Source: Persea americana
Taxonomy: Eukaryota; Streptophyta; Magnoliopsida; Laurales; Lauraceae
Direction of reading: 5' to 3'
DNA length: 64,000 bases
Assembly: GCA_029852735.1 (NCBI GenBank)
Contig: CM056813.1
Location: 63,607,682 to 63,671,681 of the forward strand
Shown in pieces: positions 1 to 11,000 of the stretch. The notes beneath the pieces are model-generated. The model was not told where the DNA came from. It saw nothing but the letters and a program-made list of their open reading frames with translations, and did no database searches. Position numbers and translations under genes: made by a program. Positions within the stretch are counted from its first letter, which is position 1. Every line of letters starts with the position of its first letter.

Positions 1-1200
1 GCTTGTACATTTGGTTTGGCCCTCACCATGGTGAACCAAGTGTGATATAAAAATGGGATTTCTATATATAAAGATTTGCACATGTGAATCTTAAATACAA
101 ATGTACATGCATTGTACGTATGTGAAATATACCGTGTTTGCTTGGAGTTTGAGAGGCCTGCAAGAGCTGCAAAAATAGAAGTAGCAAAGAAATTTGATAT
201 TGCAATTTGTCTCAAGCATCTTCTGAACTAACAACTCCTTAAGTGTGTAATCTTTTCAAGTGCCAAAATTTTCACATGAAAATTGCCACCTTTCACAGTA
301 TTTTCATATCTCATTTATGCGATGCATAAGGACCTCAAACAAATCTAACCATTCGTAAATGCCAAGCTCGTGCACCATTTATACTATAAATGGGTGATAA
401 AAAAGGAACCCATGATTTATGAATAACTTGTAAGAGTGAAAAACCCAAAATTGATCATGACCAGTATAATTTCGGTGCTCTCCATGTTTTGTCTGGTGCA
501 ATGAAGCCACCCATGATTCCTACGCTATTTACTGATGAATTGGCACCAATCCCAATTACAGGTGACATATATAATCTTGAATGGAACAATTTGAACTTGT
601 AAGTCCTTAAATCATAGCTTGTCACAATGTTGTTGTTAGATTGTATGACCTCAAACCAGTGGATAATACGGATAAATTGATCTGTTTCATTATTTAATTT
701 ATTTTTTCATGCTTTATTCATGAGATGAATGGTATTCTTTGTTTGCACGTGACCAATACAAATTGACATGGTGGTTCGTGAAATGAACCGGAGCTCACAA
801 GTATATTAGATGTGATCCATGTGTTTGGATGAGATCCATATATAGAAGACATAGACCACAATTCTTATACTGAAATCAATTTACAACCAGTGATGAGATT
901 GAGCATCTCATCTGATAAGGTTGCAGCACTATGATCACTGTGAGATAGTGTGATATGTCTTGATCATCAGAGTGTAAAATTCTGGATTATTGTGCTGGTA
1001 CATTAAATGTACTGAAAGGTCATGAGAAGCACCTTGTACAAATATGTTTTTAATTAAATGATTGCCTCATAATTTCCAAGCAATATGGGCTTAATCCTGA
1101 GAAATTAATGGACTCAAGTTTCTACTATACATTTACTTTGAATCATCAATGAGTGAGGCCAATTGCAGGTTAACATCTCAATGTCTTGGGTACATGTTAG
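1..1200. other. Intergenic stretch, no gene recognised
   Basis: AT-rich sequence without a long open frame, splice-like coding structure or clear repeat. Nothing in it could be assigned to a gene or named element. Confidence 0.5.
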
Positions 1201-2230
1201 TGGGGTTGCGGAAACATATAATTCTGAAGATGAGATCTATCATCTTAAATATCCCTTGTGCCAATTAATGAGTTTTATCATTGGTAAGTACGCACTCATC
1301 TCAATTAAGAGTTAATTAGATAATATTGATGATTACTGTGATTAATTGGGTCACAAAGATAACAAGAGATGGATCCAATTTGATTGGACAGATTTATTCC
1401 AATATATCCATGGATATAATTGATGGAGGGGCCTACTCATAGTAATTGAAAAGTTTAGGGTCTTCTAGTAATTATTTTTTAAGACTGGAGTGCAATTGCA
1501 TTTAATTAGTGTATTTATTTGTAGTTAACTGTGGGTCTAAAGTTCACATGAGATGTAGGGTCTAAATTCCTAGTTAGAGCCAGATTCTAAAGAATCCCCA
1601 GTGGTCGCCACGCTAACCCTAAAAAGAGAATGTTACCAATCTCATTAGGACTCTTAAGGAAAGGAGGAGTAAAACATTTATTAAGAATAGAAGTGAGACT
1701 TTTAATCTTTGTCTAAAAAGAGGTATGCCATAAACTTTAAATAAGATGTAAGGGTTAGAGATCTCTACATACAATAATCTCTCAAGTTCATCTCTCTCTT
1801 TTTCCTCTCTCTCTCTTCTAGTTTCCTACTAGAGTGTTAGGGTTTTCTTCTATTTGGAGATGCCATCATTCTCCTTTGGAAGTTCTCTAAGAGGGTCATT
1901 ACGTGGAAGAACACAAAAGCAAGGGAGATCAAAGTTTGCAAAAAGAGTTTTTTGTAGATATCAAGTTCTCGACTAAAGCACAACCAAGCTCCAAATATAT
2001 AGATCTATTATTTATTTGAATTAGTAATTCTAATTATGCTTATTGTTTCTTGATTTATCTTCTTGATGAATGTTTGATCTTAATGTATGAGAATATGGTT
2101 TTAGATCTTGGACTTGGCTTCTTGGCCATTATGGATATTTAATCCCTGCATTAAATAGGTCAAAAGTTTTTGAATACTTATATACGATGCCCGCCTACTC
2201 CCAACAGTGGTGCCACTTATTTTTTTGTCC
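1201..2230 (+). mobile_element. Possible LTR-type fragment (low confidence)
   Basis: Non-coding tract arranged like a plant retrotransposon LTR and leader. An AT-rich upstream part is followed by a pyrimidine-rich leader (CT runs around 1790-1820) and then an AT-rich downstream part. It ends at a short GTGGTGCCAC motif near 2208 that loosely resembles a primer-binding-site region. No polyprotein is encoded and no matching second LTR was found. The assignment rests on general architecture only, so the ends are approximate. Confidence 0.25.
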
Positions 2231-3738
2231 AATTCTCATCTACTGCTAAGCCTCCCAATCCTTTTACCCCGAGTCCCTGACTATAGGTACAAATCCTAGT
2301 CGACCATATAAAGGGCAGCACGAAAACCATAATCTTATTGGTAATAGTGGGTCGCGTCCAAAGATATAAGAACCCAAACGCTTCAGGTCCATTATAATAC
2401 CCAAAGCCATTAGCACTGTTAAGGGCCTCGATGTAATGATGAGTTATGTCTTAAGGCCCAGACACCCTTAAATTTCTCCTTATAGCGATCTTATATGATT
2501 TATCCTTATCTATTTCAATTGCTCTTGCTCCCTTGTATGGCAACATTTTTTTTGCATGTCCCTTTTTTAGGGATAGACACGTAGCGATAGTTTAGTGGGT
2601 CAAACCAACTTGAGTCAACCTTTTCTATAGAGTGGACACTCAAAACTTATGCAAGTAACCTCACTTCTTTTTCCTTAAGTCTGAACTTATTCATAATCTT
2701 CCATGATTCATAATCATGAACTTATCAAAACCACAGAAAATGGAAATTAAAAGTTCTGATCATAGAAGGTGCATTAAAGGTGTAAATCAAAGGATTTGGA
2801 TCAAAGAAATTGGAGAAAGATCATCCGAACTGCTTGATTAGGGGTGTTAAAATGAGTGTTAGAAACAAAAAAAAATAGTCAACTTTAAAGCAAAATACAT
2901 AATCATCCACAGTGACAGAAAAAAGATAAGATTTTGTTAAAATTGTAGTGCCTAAGTCTAGGCTTGGGCTTAGCACTTCTGGCAAATTGGTCTAAAGAGC
3001 AGGCCTAGACCTAAGGTGAGCCTGACACCTTAGGTAAGCCTGACCCCAAACTGTCGATACCCCACATTTCAAACCTTACCTAACACAACACACACAAGGT
3101 TACTTTCCCTTGAAGACGCAACATACACAAGACAAGCAGCACAGATGTTGTCGCCAGGCTTTCACTTTTTGGAATGTGGGCTGGATCAGAGTCTCAATCT
3201 TAAGCCCAACTTGGGCAACATACATGGGCAAATTTCAGCCTGCCTATATGTAACCATAGGGACAAGTTTCAAAGTAATTTAAAGGCCAACTTGGCTATCA
3301 TATGGAATGTTAAATGTGGCACTAACGCAAAAATTTAGCTGCATCATACAACCACCGCAAGACACTTCCCTCTCTACATATACAACCGGGGATCCACTTC
3401 TGGGCGTGTTCGATAGAGACTTGGGTAAGTGTGAGTAGGTATATAAGTATGTATACCATAGCAAAATCAAGAAAAAGAAAAAAAAACAGAGACGAGACAA
3501 GCTTCCAACTGGATTTCATGTCAGCTCTTGCATTCAACATACGGATCCAACATGACCTAGTTGCAAACAACAGGCCTGACAAAAACCCAGACTCGGCCAA
3601 GTTGACTCGACCCTGGTAGCTGTCAAATAGAGGGAGGTTAACTGAGCTTGACAAAAAACAAGGTCAGACTTGCTTCAATTGACTTAACTGGGTTTCAAAT
3701 CCAGTCCGAGTTTTGGGTCGGTTTTAAGACAATGCACC
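2231..3738. other. Intergenic stretch, no gene recognised
   Basis: Unassigned non-coding DNA. Around 2950-3060 it carries a C/T-rich phrase based on CTAGGC/CCTAAG that looks like degraded repeat. The short open frames near 3.3-3.65 kb overlap one another on both strands and have no recognisable protein content. Confidence 0.45.
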
Positions 3739-3748
3739 CACCAGAAAC

Positions 3749-3944
3749 GGAACCGGATCCCCTGTTTCGTCCAAACAGGGGAGCCCTGTTTGGACGAATC
3801 AGGGGGTGACACATGGGGGCGAAGGGGGGCGGAGGAAAGAAAAAATGCTTTTCCTCTTCCTCCGCCCCCTCGCCCCCCCCATGTGTAGCCCCCTGATTCA
3901 TCCAAACAGGGCTCCCTGTTTGGACGAAACAGGGGATCCGGACT
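3749..3944. mobile_element. Foldback MITE with a 10-bp target duplication and nested palindromes
   Basis: Two arms of about 92 bp (3754-3845 and 3849-3940) are near-perfect reverse complements separated by only a few bases, so the element can fold into one long hairpin. Each arm contains a smaller palindrome built from the 12-mer GTCCAAACAGGG and its complement, so that 12-mer or its complement occurs four times. The element is bracketed by the 10-bp direct repeat CACCAGAAAC at 3739-3748 and 3945-3954. A 9-10 bp target duplication is the usual footprint of Mutator-like elements, so a MULE-derived MITE is the best reading. It encodes nothing; the proline/glycine-rich open frames across it are artefacts of its G/C runs. 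Confidence 0.75.
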
Positions 3945-3954
3945 CACCAGAAAC

Positions 3955-4900
3955 TGATCATAAATTACTTGAAATGAGTGCCCATATACCAGTTCAGGCT
4001 GGAAAGACCCTGCTCAGCCTCTGAAACCACAGGCTTTACAACTAAACCACGGTAAATTTGCTTCCCATGTTCTTCACCAAACCATCGTTTAGTTCTTTTG
4101 GATTGCTCGAACTTACATGCTGTTTTTAATGGGAAGAACACTATCCCCTAGAGCTCTCATTATTCAAGCTCTTCATCATTAAAAAAAAAAAAAGGTAATT
4201 TGGCCAGTACTGATAGTTGGAATATTACTTAAGCAAATCACAATTAAAAATTACATCATCAATAATTAATCAGCAATTTAAATTTGATGGTGCACCTGCA
4301 GCCAATAGATCTAACCCGATACGCATCATATTAAGGGTTTCAGCAAGAAAAATTAAAATGCAAGTTTTTTAAATATTATAGAAGGTTGGATTGATCAATG
4401 AGTAAAATGAAATGACATTTTTTTTTTTTCCTTTTACATTACTCAGTTCATTGGTGTGTATTACTTGGATTGAATGATGTCCCAGTGAGCTTATAATGAT
4501 GAAAGATGTGTGATATGAAAGGCTTGAATAAAGCAAAGAGGAACACAAAAATTGCATCCAAACATCCACATGAGGTCAATTCTCTGATTTAACAAATATG
4601 CTTAAGACTAGGTCTGAAAACTGAGAAAAGGAAATAGAGAAAGAAGAATCAGAATATCACAGTCAGACTGGATTGAGGCCAGATATTCAGGGCACTCAAG
4701 AAAGGACATCTTTGATCATTTATACATAAAATGAATGTCAGGTCCTACACACAACGCTCATATTCTCAGCATTCAGCAGAGTGTCTTCTTGTCATTCTGC
4801 CGCATTCTTTTCCCAACATTTTTTTTCCAATTTATACTCTCTTGACTGTTGTTCTGCCGAGTGCCGACAGAGAAGCAATTGAAAAAAAGGTCATTTCAAA
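3955..4900. other. Intergenic stretch, no gene recognised
   Basis: AT-rich DNA with homopolymer A and T runs (about 4180 and 4420). No coding exon, RNA gene or clear repeat was recognised. Confidence 0.45.
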
Positions 4901-5270
4901 TGAAAATTATTACGAGATAAGATGCCCACGTAAGATGAGTTAGGGTTAAAATCTTATTAAAATTAAGGTTTCTCAATTAGGAGGTTACTTTGTCTATAAA
5001 TAAGCTTCTTCCCTTTATATCTATATATACTTGAGATAATAAAAGAAACTCTCTCTCTTCTCCCTCCAATCTTCTTCCTCCAAGTTTTCTCCTTCTTCTA
5101 ACAAAAATCAACTTTTTCTTACATAGGAATCTTCAGTCAATGTAATTGTATATTTTAATAGGCCTCTTCTTCCCCTGTATTGTGACTTGTGAGAAGGTGT
5201 GCATTGCTCATTCCTACATCTCCAGTAGCCACGGGCATACAAGCACAATTTACCATCATATATTCCAATA
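4900..5270 (+). mobile_element. LTR-promoter-like fragment
   Basis: A TATA-like CTATAAATAAG at about 4994-5004 is followed by a pyrimidine-rich leader (CTCTCTCTCTTCTCCC, about 5049-5065) and by AT-rich downstream sequence. This TATA, CT-rich leader and poly-adenylation-like order is typical of the R region of plant LTR retrotransposons, and no host coding sequence follows it. It resembles in layout the LTR-like module at 11.6-12.5 kb. No termini or partner LTR were identified. Confidence 0.3.
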
Positions 5271-6334
5271 TCATTCATTGAAGTGCAACTTTGTAAATCT
5301 GAAAAAACTCAAACCAGTTTAAGGTTTTGTATTCATATGGTGAAGAGTGGGTAACCATTTTCTACCCCAATAGAGGAAACTTTATTGCTCAAACCTCTAG
5401 ATATCTTCCATTCATCGTTTTAAGGCCATGTTTGCATACTTCATTTTTAATTCCTAAAAATTCATAGAAGTAGGCATTTATTTAAAAATAAATAAATTAA
5501 TTAAGTGCATGTCTATTTGCATAAAATATTATAGAAACTGAATACATGGGAATTCATGTCGTTAGTGGTTAAAAATGAATAGTCAATATGAATGTACAAA
5601 AATGACCATCAAATAACCCCTCCTTTATTAGAAAAATGAATTAAGAGAAAATGGGCAATGACTAACCAGACAACAACATAATAATTCAAATCCAAGGTAA
5701 GTCGAGATCCGATCCACATTACTACTTAGAACCTTTCCCCTCACCTCATTTCATTCACACTTGGCATCTTTAATAATTCTTACATGGAACGCATTTGACC
5801 ATGAGTTTTTATGTATTATAATGTAATTATGCAAACAATCAAAGCCACAAACATAGATATCCATTATAGACTCTTTCTCAGTAGGGTGATTATTTGATTT
5901 GCCCTATTGCATCTTCACTTTAAATCCACGTGATTGAAAGAAGCTGCTTAAAAATCATAAAACCTCAATATTAAACAAATGGCCCTTACTCATTCTCTTC
6001 GATAAACTCCCATTTTCATGCACAAAAATTTTTTTTGACCATCTACTCCATGAATCGCAACATTACATTGAAAAGTAGGGTCCACATTCGAATTGAATGG
6101 GCCTAAAAGCTTTACTGGATGGTAGATATATCTTTTTTGCGCCTACCGTTGTAACATCATTACATAGTTGGTATCTGCCAGATTTTACACAGTTTCTAAT
6201 CTCATTTGTTCATTCCATAGATGAATTAATAGATGACAAGGAAATATGGAATGACTTCCATAATAAGATTGTTCTTACTATTGTATATGTAGCATTTGAT
6301 CAGGTACATGATTTCCACGTTAAGAGTGCATTAG
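5271..6334. other. Intergenic stretch, no gene recognised
   Basis: AT-rich non-coding DNA. The 80-codon open frame at 6097-6339 has no recognisable family content and runs directly into the boundary of the next MITE. Confidence 0.4.
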
Positions 6335-6340
6335 TTTGAG

Positions 6341-6516
6341 GGGGTACATTCATGTTCATCCACCCTTGACTATAGGGTGAGGGAACTTTCCCTTTTTGCA
6401 TATGAATATTCCTTTTATGCGAACATATGACTTTTCCTCTTTTATACATGAAAATTTTCAATTATGAAAGTATTACTCACCCTATGATGAGGGATGAATA
6501 CATACGAATATTCTCC
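6341..6516. mobile_element. MITE copy 1 (TIR family with CACCCTAT/ATAGGGTG motif)
   Basis: Terminal inverted repeats of about 40 bp: the left end begins GGGGTACATTCATG and holds ATAGGGTGAGGG, and the right end holds CACCCTATGATGAGGG and finishes GAATATTCTCC. TTTGAG occurs just outside both ends (6335-6340 and 6520-6525), compatible with a short degenerate target duplication. The ends and internal motif match the element at 6898-7081, so the two belong to one family. No protein is encoded. Confidence 0.6.
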
Positions 6517-6526
6517 AAATTTGAGT

Positions 6527-6897
6527 ACCCAATGTAAAAAAAAGGGAAAAAAAAGAAGAAGAAGAGTTCTCTTCAATTTGACAGGTACCTTCTGTGCTCA
6601 CTAATAATCTTACATAGCTAGCAGAAAGAAAGACCAAGCTTCAAACCCTGGAGATTACCTATTATCGGTAGTGAGACACTGCCCCCTGCATGGGAAGACC
6701 AGGTTTCAAATGCGCTTTCCCTAGAAAATGAAAAAGCTTTCTAGCAAGGCTAGGCTGAAAAAATAAAATGGAAAGAACGAAAAATAGTTTAACAATTTTT
6801 TTCATCGTAGAAGAATTTGAGGACATTTTAAGATTTTTGGGTCTTTCTCAGAATATAGGGAAAAGCTCACAAAAATAAATAAAAGAAAATATATATA
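6527..6897. other. Spacer with possible degraded SINE-like motifs
   Basis: A GGTTTGAAGC-like pol III B-box resemblance lies on the minus strand near 6638-6650, and a second occurs near 6700. No complete A-box plus B-box pair or poly(A) tail is visible, so this is recorded as unassigned repeat-like DNA. Confidence 0.25.
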
Positions 6898-7081
6898 GGG
6901 AAAATATTCATGTGCATCTATCCCTCACCATAGGGTGAAGGATGCTTCCATAAATGGTATTTTTCAAATACAAAAGGGGAATTTCAAGTGCATGGGGTGA
7001 AGTACAAGAGGGGGATTCATGTGCAAATATGGAAAGTGCCCCCACCCTATGATGAAGGATAGATGCACATGAATGTCCCCC
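6898..7081. mobile_element. MITE copy 2 (same family as the element at 6341-6516)
   Basis: Terminal inverted repeats of roughly 45 bp: the left arm reads GGGAAAATATTCATGTGCAT and continues into CCATAGGGTG, and the right arm is its near reverse complement ending ATGAATGTCCCCC. The element is flanked on both sides by TATATATA, compatible with insertion into an AT dinucleotide run. It is about 184 bp long and non-coding. Confidence 0.65.
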
Positions 7082-8084
7082 TATATATAGAATATTGTTT
7101 AACAATATGTACTTTTTTAGAGCCTCTGTTTGAATGTAGAGAAAACAGGTGAAGAAAGCTGTTACCAGTACAAATTTTAACTTTTCTCTACCTTTTCTCC
7201 TCATCCAAACAAGACCCCAAGAGGATGGAACACGGGGAGAAAATGTCAAAAATATCTCACAAGAATATGGCAAGGTGATATTTTGAAATCACCCAATCTC
7301 AATCACCGATTACTTGCAAAAACAACCACAATTTTTCAAAACTCTCAGATCCAACCAGAACAAAGCATGTGCTACAAAACCACAATTTTTCAAAATTCTC
7401 ATATGTACAAGTCCGAACTCCAAACCATCTCAAAGCAAACTGACAACAAATACCCAAAAAAAAAAAATGATGAATGCATCAGTTTTAACTTTTAACATTC
7501 TTTTTAAGGGAAGGAGAGATGAACCTAACATGACAAGTAAAACAAATTCATTGTATGCCACATATGACGTTAGCTGAATAGACAGTGGAAGCAGACAAGC
7601 ATCAACTTACCATTTGCTTAATCTCAACCTGTTCCTCGATGCAGAAGGATTCAATAACTCCACTTAGAAAAAATCTAATGAAAACATTAAGGCTTAAGAT
7701 AGGAAAACCACACCACGAAGCATTCATATGACAATTAAATTCAAGAAAATTCCTCCGTGAAAATAACTAAATAACTGAAACAAAAGGAACAATTCCGTTC
7801 AGCATCATTCTCAGCAATCATATTATTACATTGCAGTAGAAGAGATGCAAATACATATTACCTTCGCTTCTGCCACCTGCAGAGCTCCATGCACCAGGCC
7901 CCATTGTCATGTCTTTAACCGCACATAACAAAGAACCGTCACCCTTTGCAGCGAGAATAAAACACACTGCCTGTGTTAATGTTTTTACATGAAACTGGTA
8001 GAACCAGACTGTGATGGCAGTTGAATCCGTTGAGATAACATTGATATGAGATGGGTAGTCTCCAGTTAAACAACTCCCTTCATC
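7082..8084. other. Downstream region of the GT14 gene, including its probable 3' UTR
   Basis: This lies immediately beyond the stop codon of the minus-strand GT14 gene, which ends at 8085. The first 200-300 bases (about 7800-8084) are less AT-rich and are the likely 3' untranslated region. The rest is AT-rich spacer. No unambiguous polyadenylation signal was chosen. Confidence 0.35.
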
Positions 8085-11000
8085 TTACTTGCACTGTCTT
8101 GGACGAAAATTCCCCTCCGATAAGAGAGATACAATCAATTTTTCTAACCTTGTGGCACCTGGACCTGGCCTAAGGGCTGTTGTATTGCCCACAACAGAGC
8201 ATGGGTCGCTTCCATTTTCCCTTGGCCCAATGCACCAGCCACCTGGTACAAGCATCCTTGGGCCTCGGAATAAGAGTTCTGCATCTATCTTGTCGAGCAC
8301 TGGATCATCTCTATGAAATTTCCTTGCAAATGGTGAATTGCTGTCAATCATGCTTGACATATCAGTGAGGGTTAGATAATGGGGATGCTGCTTTGGGGGA
8401 TTGTCCCAGGATATGAAGTGCAAATCATGGTTAACAGTGGTGTTGCGGAACTCCTGGGCATTGCAGATGACGGTGTGGAAATAGCCTTCAGGTGAAGAAA
8501 TGAAGTTTGCATAGTACATCAGGACAGTTCTTGGAAGGTTGTCCCATCCCCATATACAGTAGTCAACAAAAGAGCGAGTTAGTGCCATCCAAGCAGAACC
8601 TGTTGTAGAAGCCAACATGCCAAATTACGTATCAGCGTGGGATCAAAACCAGTAGATTTGTCTAACTTGGTGGGCCCCCAAAAAATATTTGGGATGCATC
8701 TGGATATATTAATATTTTTTTTTTCCCATGATATACCCCTTCAAAATAGGCAACGCATAGTCATGTTGTATCATATCTGACACTTAAAATTTGTGTTGTC
8801 CCTGATTAAAGTGAATTAATCAATTTTAGAAAGTTAACTTTTTTTTTTTTATATATATTTCAATTAGGGTTTAGGATCTCTTTAGGAATGATATCGGATG
8901 CCAAGAAGTTTATTAGTTTTTACAGGAGAGAGAACTTTTGTGGAGAGAAGAAGTTCAAAAATATGGGGAAAAAAGCAACTGAGCCAATTAAGTGGAATTG
9001 AAAGTGTCAAATTAAGTGGAGCTATTAGCAATTCAACAGACATTGAAAATATTTAATTCGAATTTCAAATGCAACCAACTGAGCCAAGAATGAAGGTGCA
9101 AGTGCAACACCATGGAAAGTGGCATTCATTTTGAGGGTGGTACGAAATCTCAAAGTAAGTATGAATATTGTATTTTCACATGCATTCCGAGAAGCCAACA
9201 AAGACAAGGGTGAAACAGTGAGCCGATCAGGATGTACCAATCATTGCTTAGTTATTGTTTTCCTTTGTTAGAGTACTCTGATTTTTTTAAGGGGTAACTT
9301 GTCGTAGTAATTGCATACAGTATACTTATCTTATATTGTAACACCAGGATTGTACTATTTTCCTTCCCCTTTAATAAAATAGTTTCTTTGCTGATAAAAA
9401 TAAATGTACACGTTACAAGAATTAAGTTCATATTGCATACTCTTCTATTACTCTTTTTCATATAGAACTATTTTGAGACCTTTAGAAACCGTTACATAAT
9501 TCTTCAGGATTAGCTAACTGTGAGAGTTTGTATTTTGTGGTAGTGGTACATGAGACACTGAACTTCAACATACTTAGATCAAGAAACTACAAAGGGTTGC
9601 TATCATATGCAAAGCAGCTTGTTTAATATATGACGAGACAGCAAGATTACTCCCCCAAGGGTTTGTGGAGTTGTGCACTTGACCTGCTTATAGATTTGTT
9701 TCCTATGAACCTTTCACCCATAGTTGTTCCTCTAGAGTTTCTATGAATTGTGAGGTTGACCTGGCTATAGTTTTGTTTCATATCAACCTCCGATCTGAGA
9801 TTTGCTCCCAGAAACATCAAAAACCAAACATGGACTTCCAAGCATTTGAATCTGCAGCCCTTATTCATCATCAGCAAACCCATTTTTGCACATTACTAAT
9901 GTTTAGAGGATTTCATATGTGCATATATTAACATTTTCCCTACTATTTTAAAAAATGACTTGCTTTCAAAAAATGCATACATTAACAAACTTGATTGATA
10001 ACAATTAAAATATTAAACCATGTAAATGTAATGTATCAAGATGCCCCAGCAATGCTGTGATTAGCTTCTGGAACAGATCCTTGTTCAACAATTTCAGTTT
10101 TCTGCATATTCTATTGGATTTACCTAAAGTTAGATTCCTCCTCACATTTTTCGAAACAGAATCAGGCATTCATATAGGTAATAAGTCTTTTGTCAGTTTC
10201 ATCTCCCTCAAAGCCAAATATTGTTCAATTAACCAAAGCTTTTCAACAATTTAGACCATCTCCTCAAATTATATTGCATGTTAGAACTTCTAATGATGCA
10301 GGTGTGCGACAACAGGAATCCATTTTGATATGTGGGGGCCACTCATCACAGCAACATTCCAAGGGACTTAAAAAAGCCTACTGCCTTAAGTTATGACAGT
10401 TAAATTTTATTTGACTAAGTATAACCTTTTTTTGTTCTTTTTTGTTAGGCTGGCCTACTGACCAGTTTAGATCTATGGGTGTATTAAGTTTCTATATCTG
10501 GCTGGATGGCTAGGTGACAAGACCATAAAATTGTAGCTTTCATTCATCATTTTATTTGCATGTGTGGACTTAATTAGGTTAATTGCATAGAATTACACTT
10601 AATTTCATAAATTCATGCATTTGAGCATCATAGTTGAAATCTTGGTCAAAATCCATCACATTGCATGCTTTTGTGAAATTAGGGTTCTCATCTCATCCAT
10701 CACCCCAAAATTAGTTTTTTTAGCTTCACTAATGCATACCTGCTAATTTTGACACCATGTGCTATTTTTGGAAAGTTGGATATTTTTGGTGCATTACGTA
10801 GGCATGTAGGGTCCCATACATAGTCCATCTAGATTCCTCACACTTGATTATTATTGACATTATTTAATTTTATTTTTGTAGGAGAAATCAACAATGGGAA
10901 CTGCATTGGTGAAATTTGAGAGAAATCAAAGGCGGGACACCCTCCATGGTTGGCCCATATATCTGAGCATCTTGGTGGAGTTGGAAAGCTTGAAACTTCA

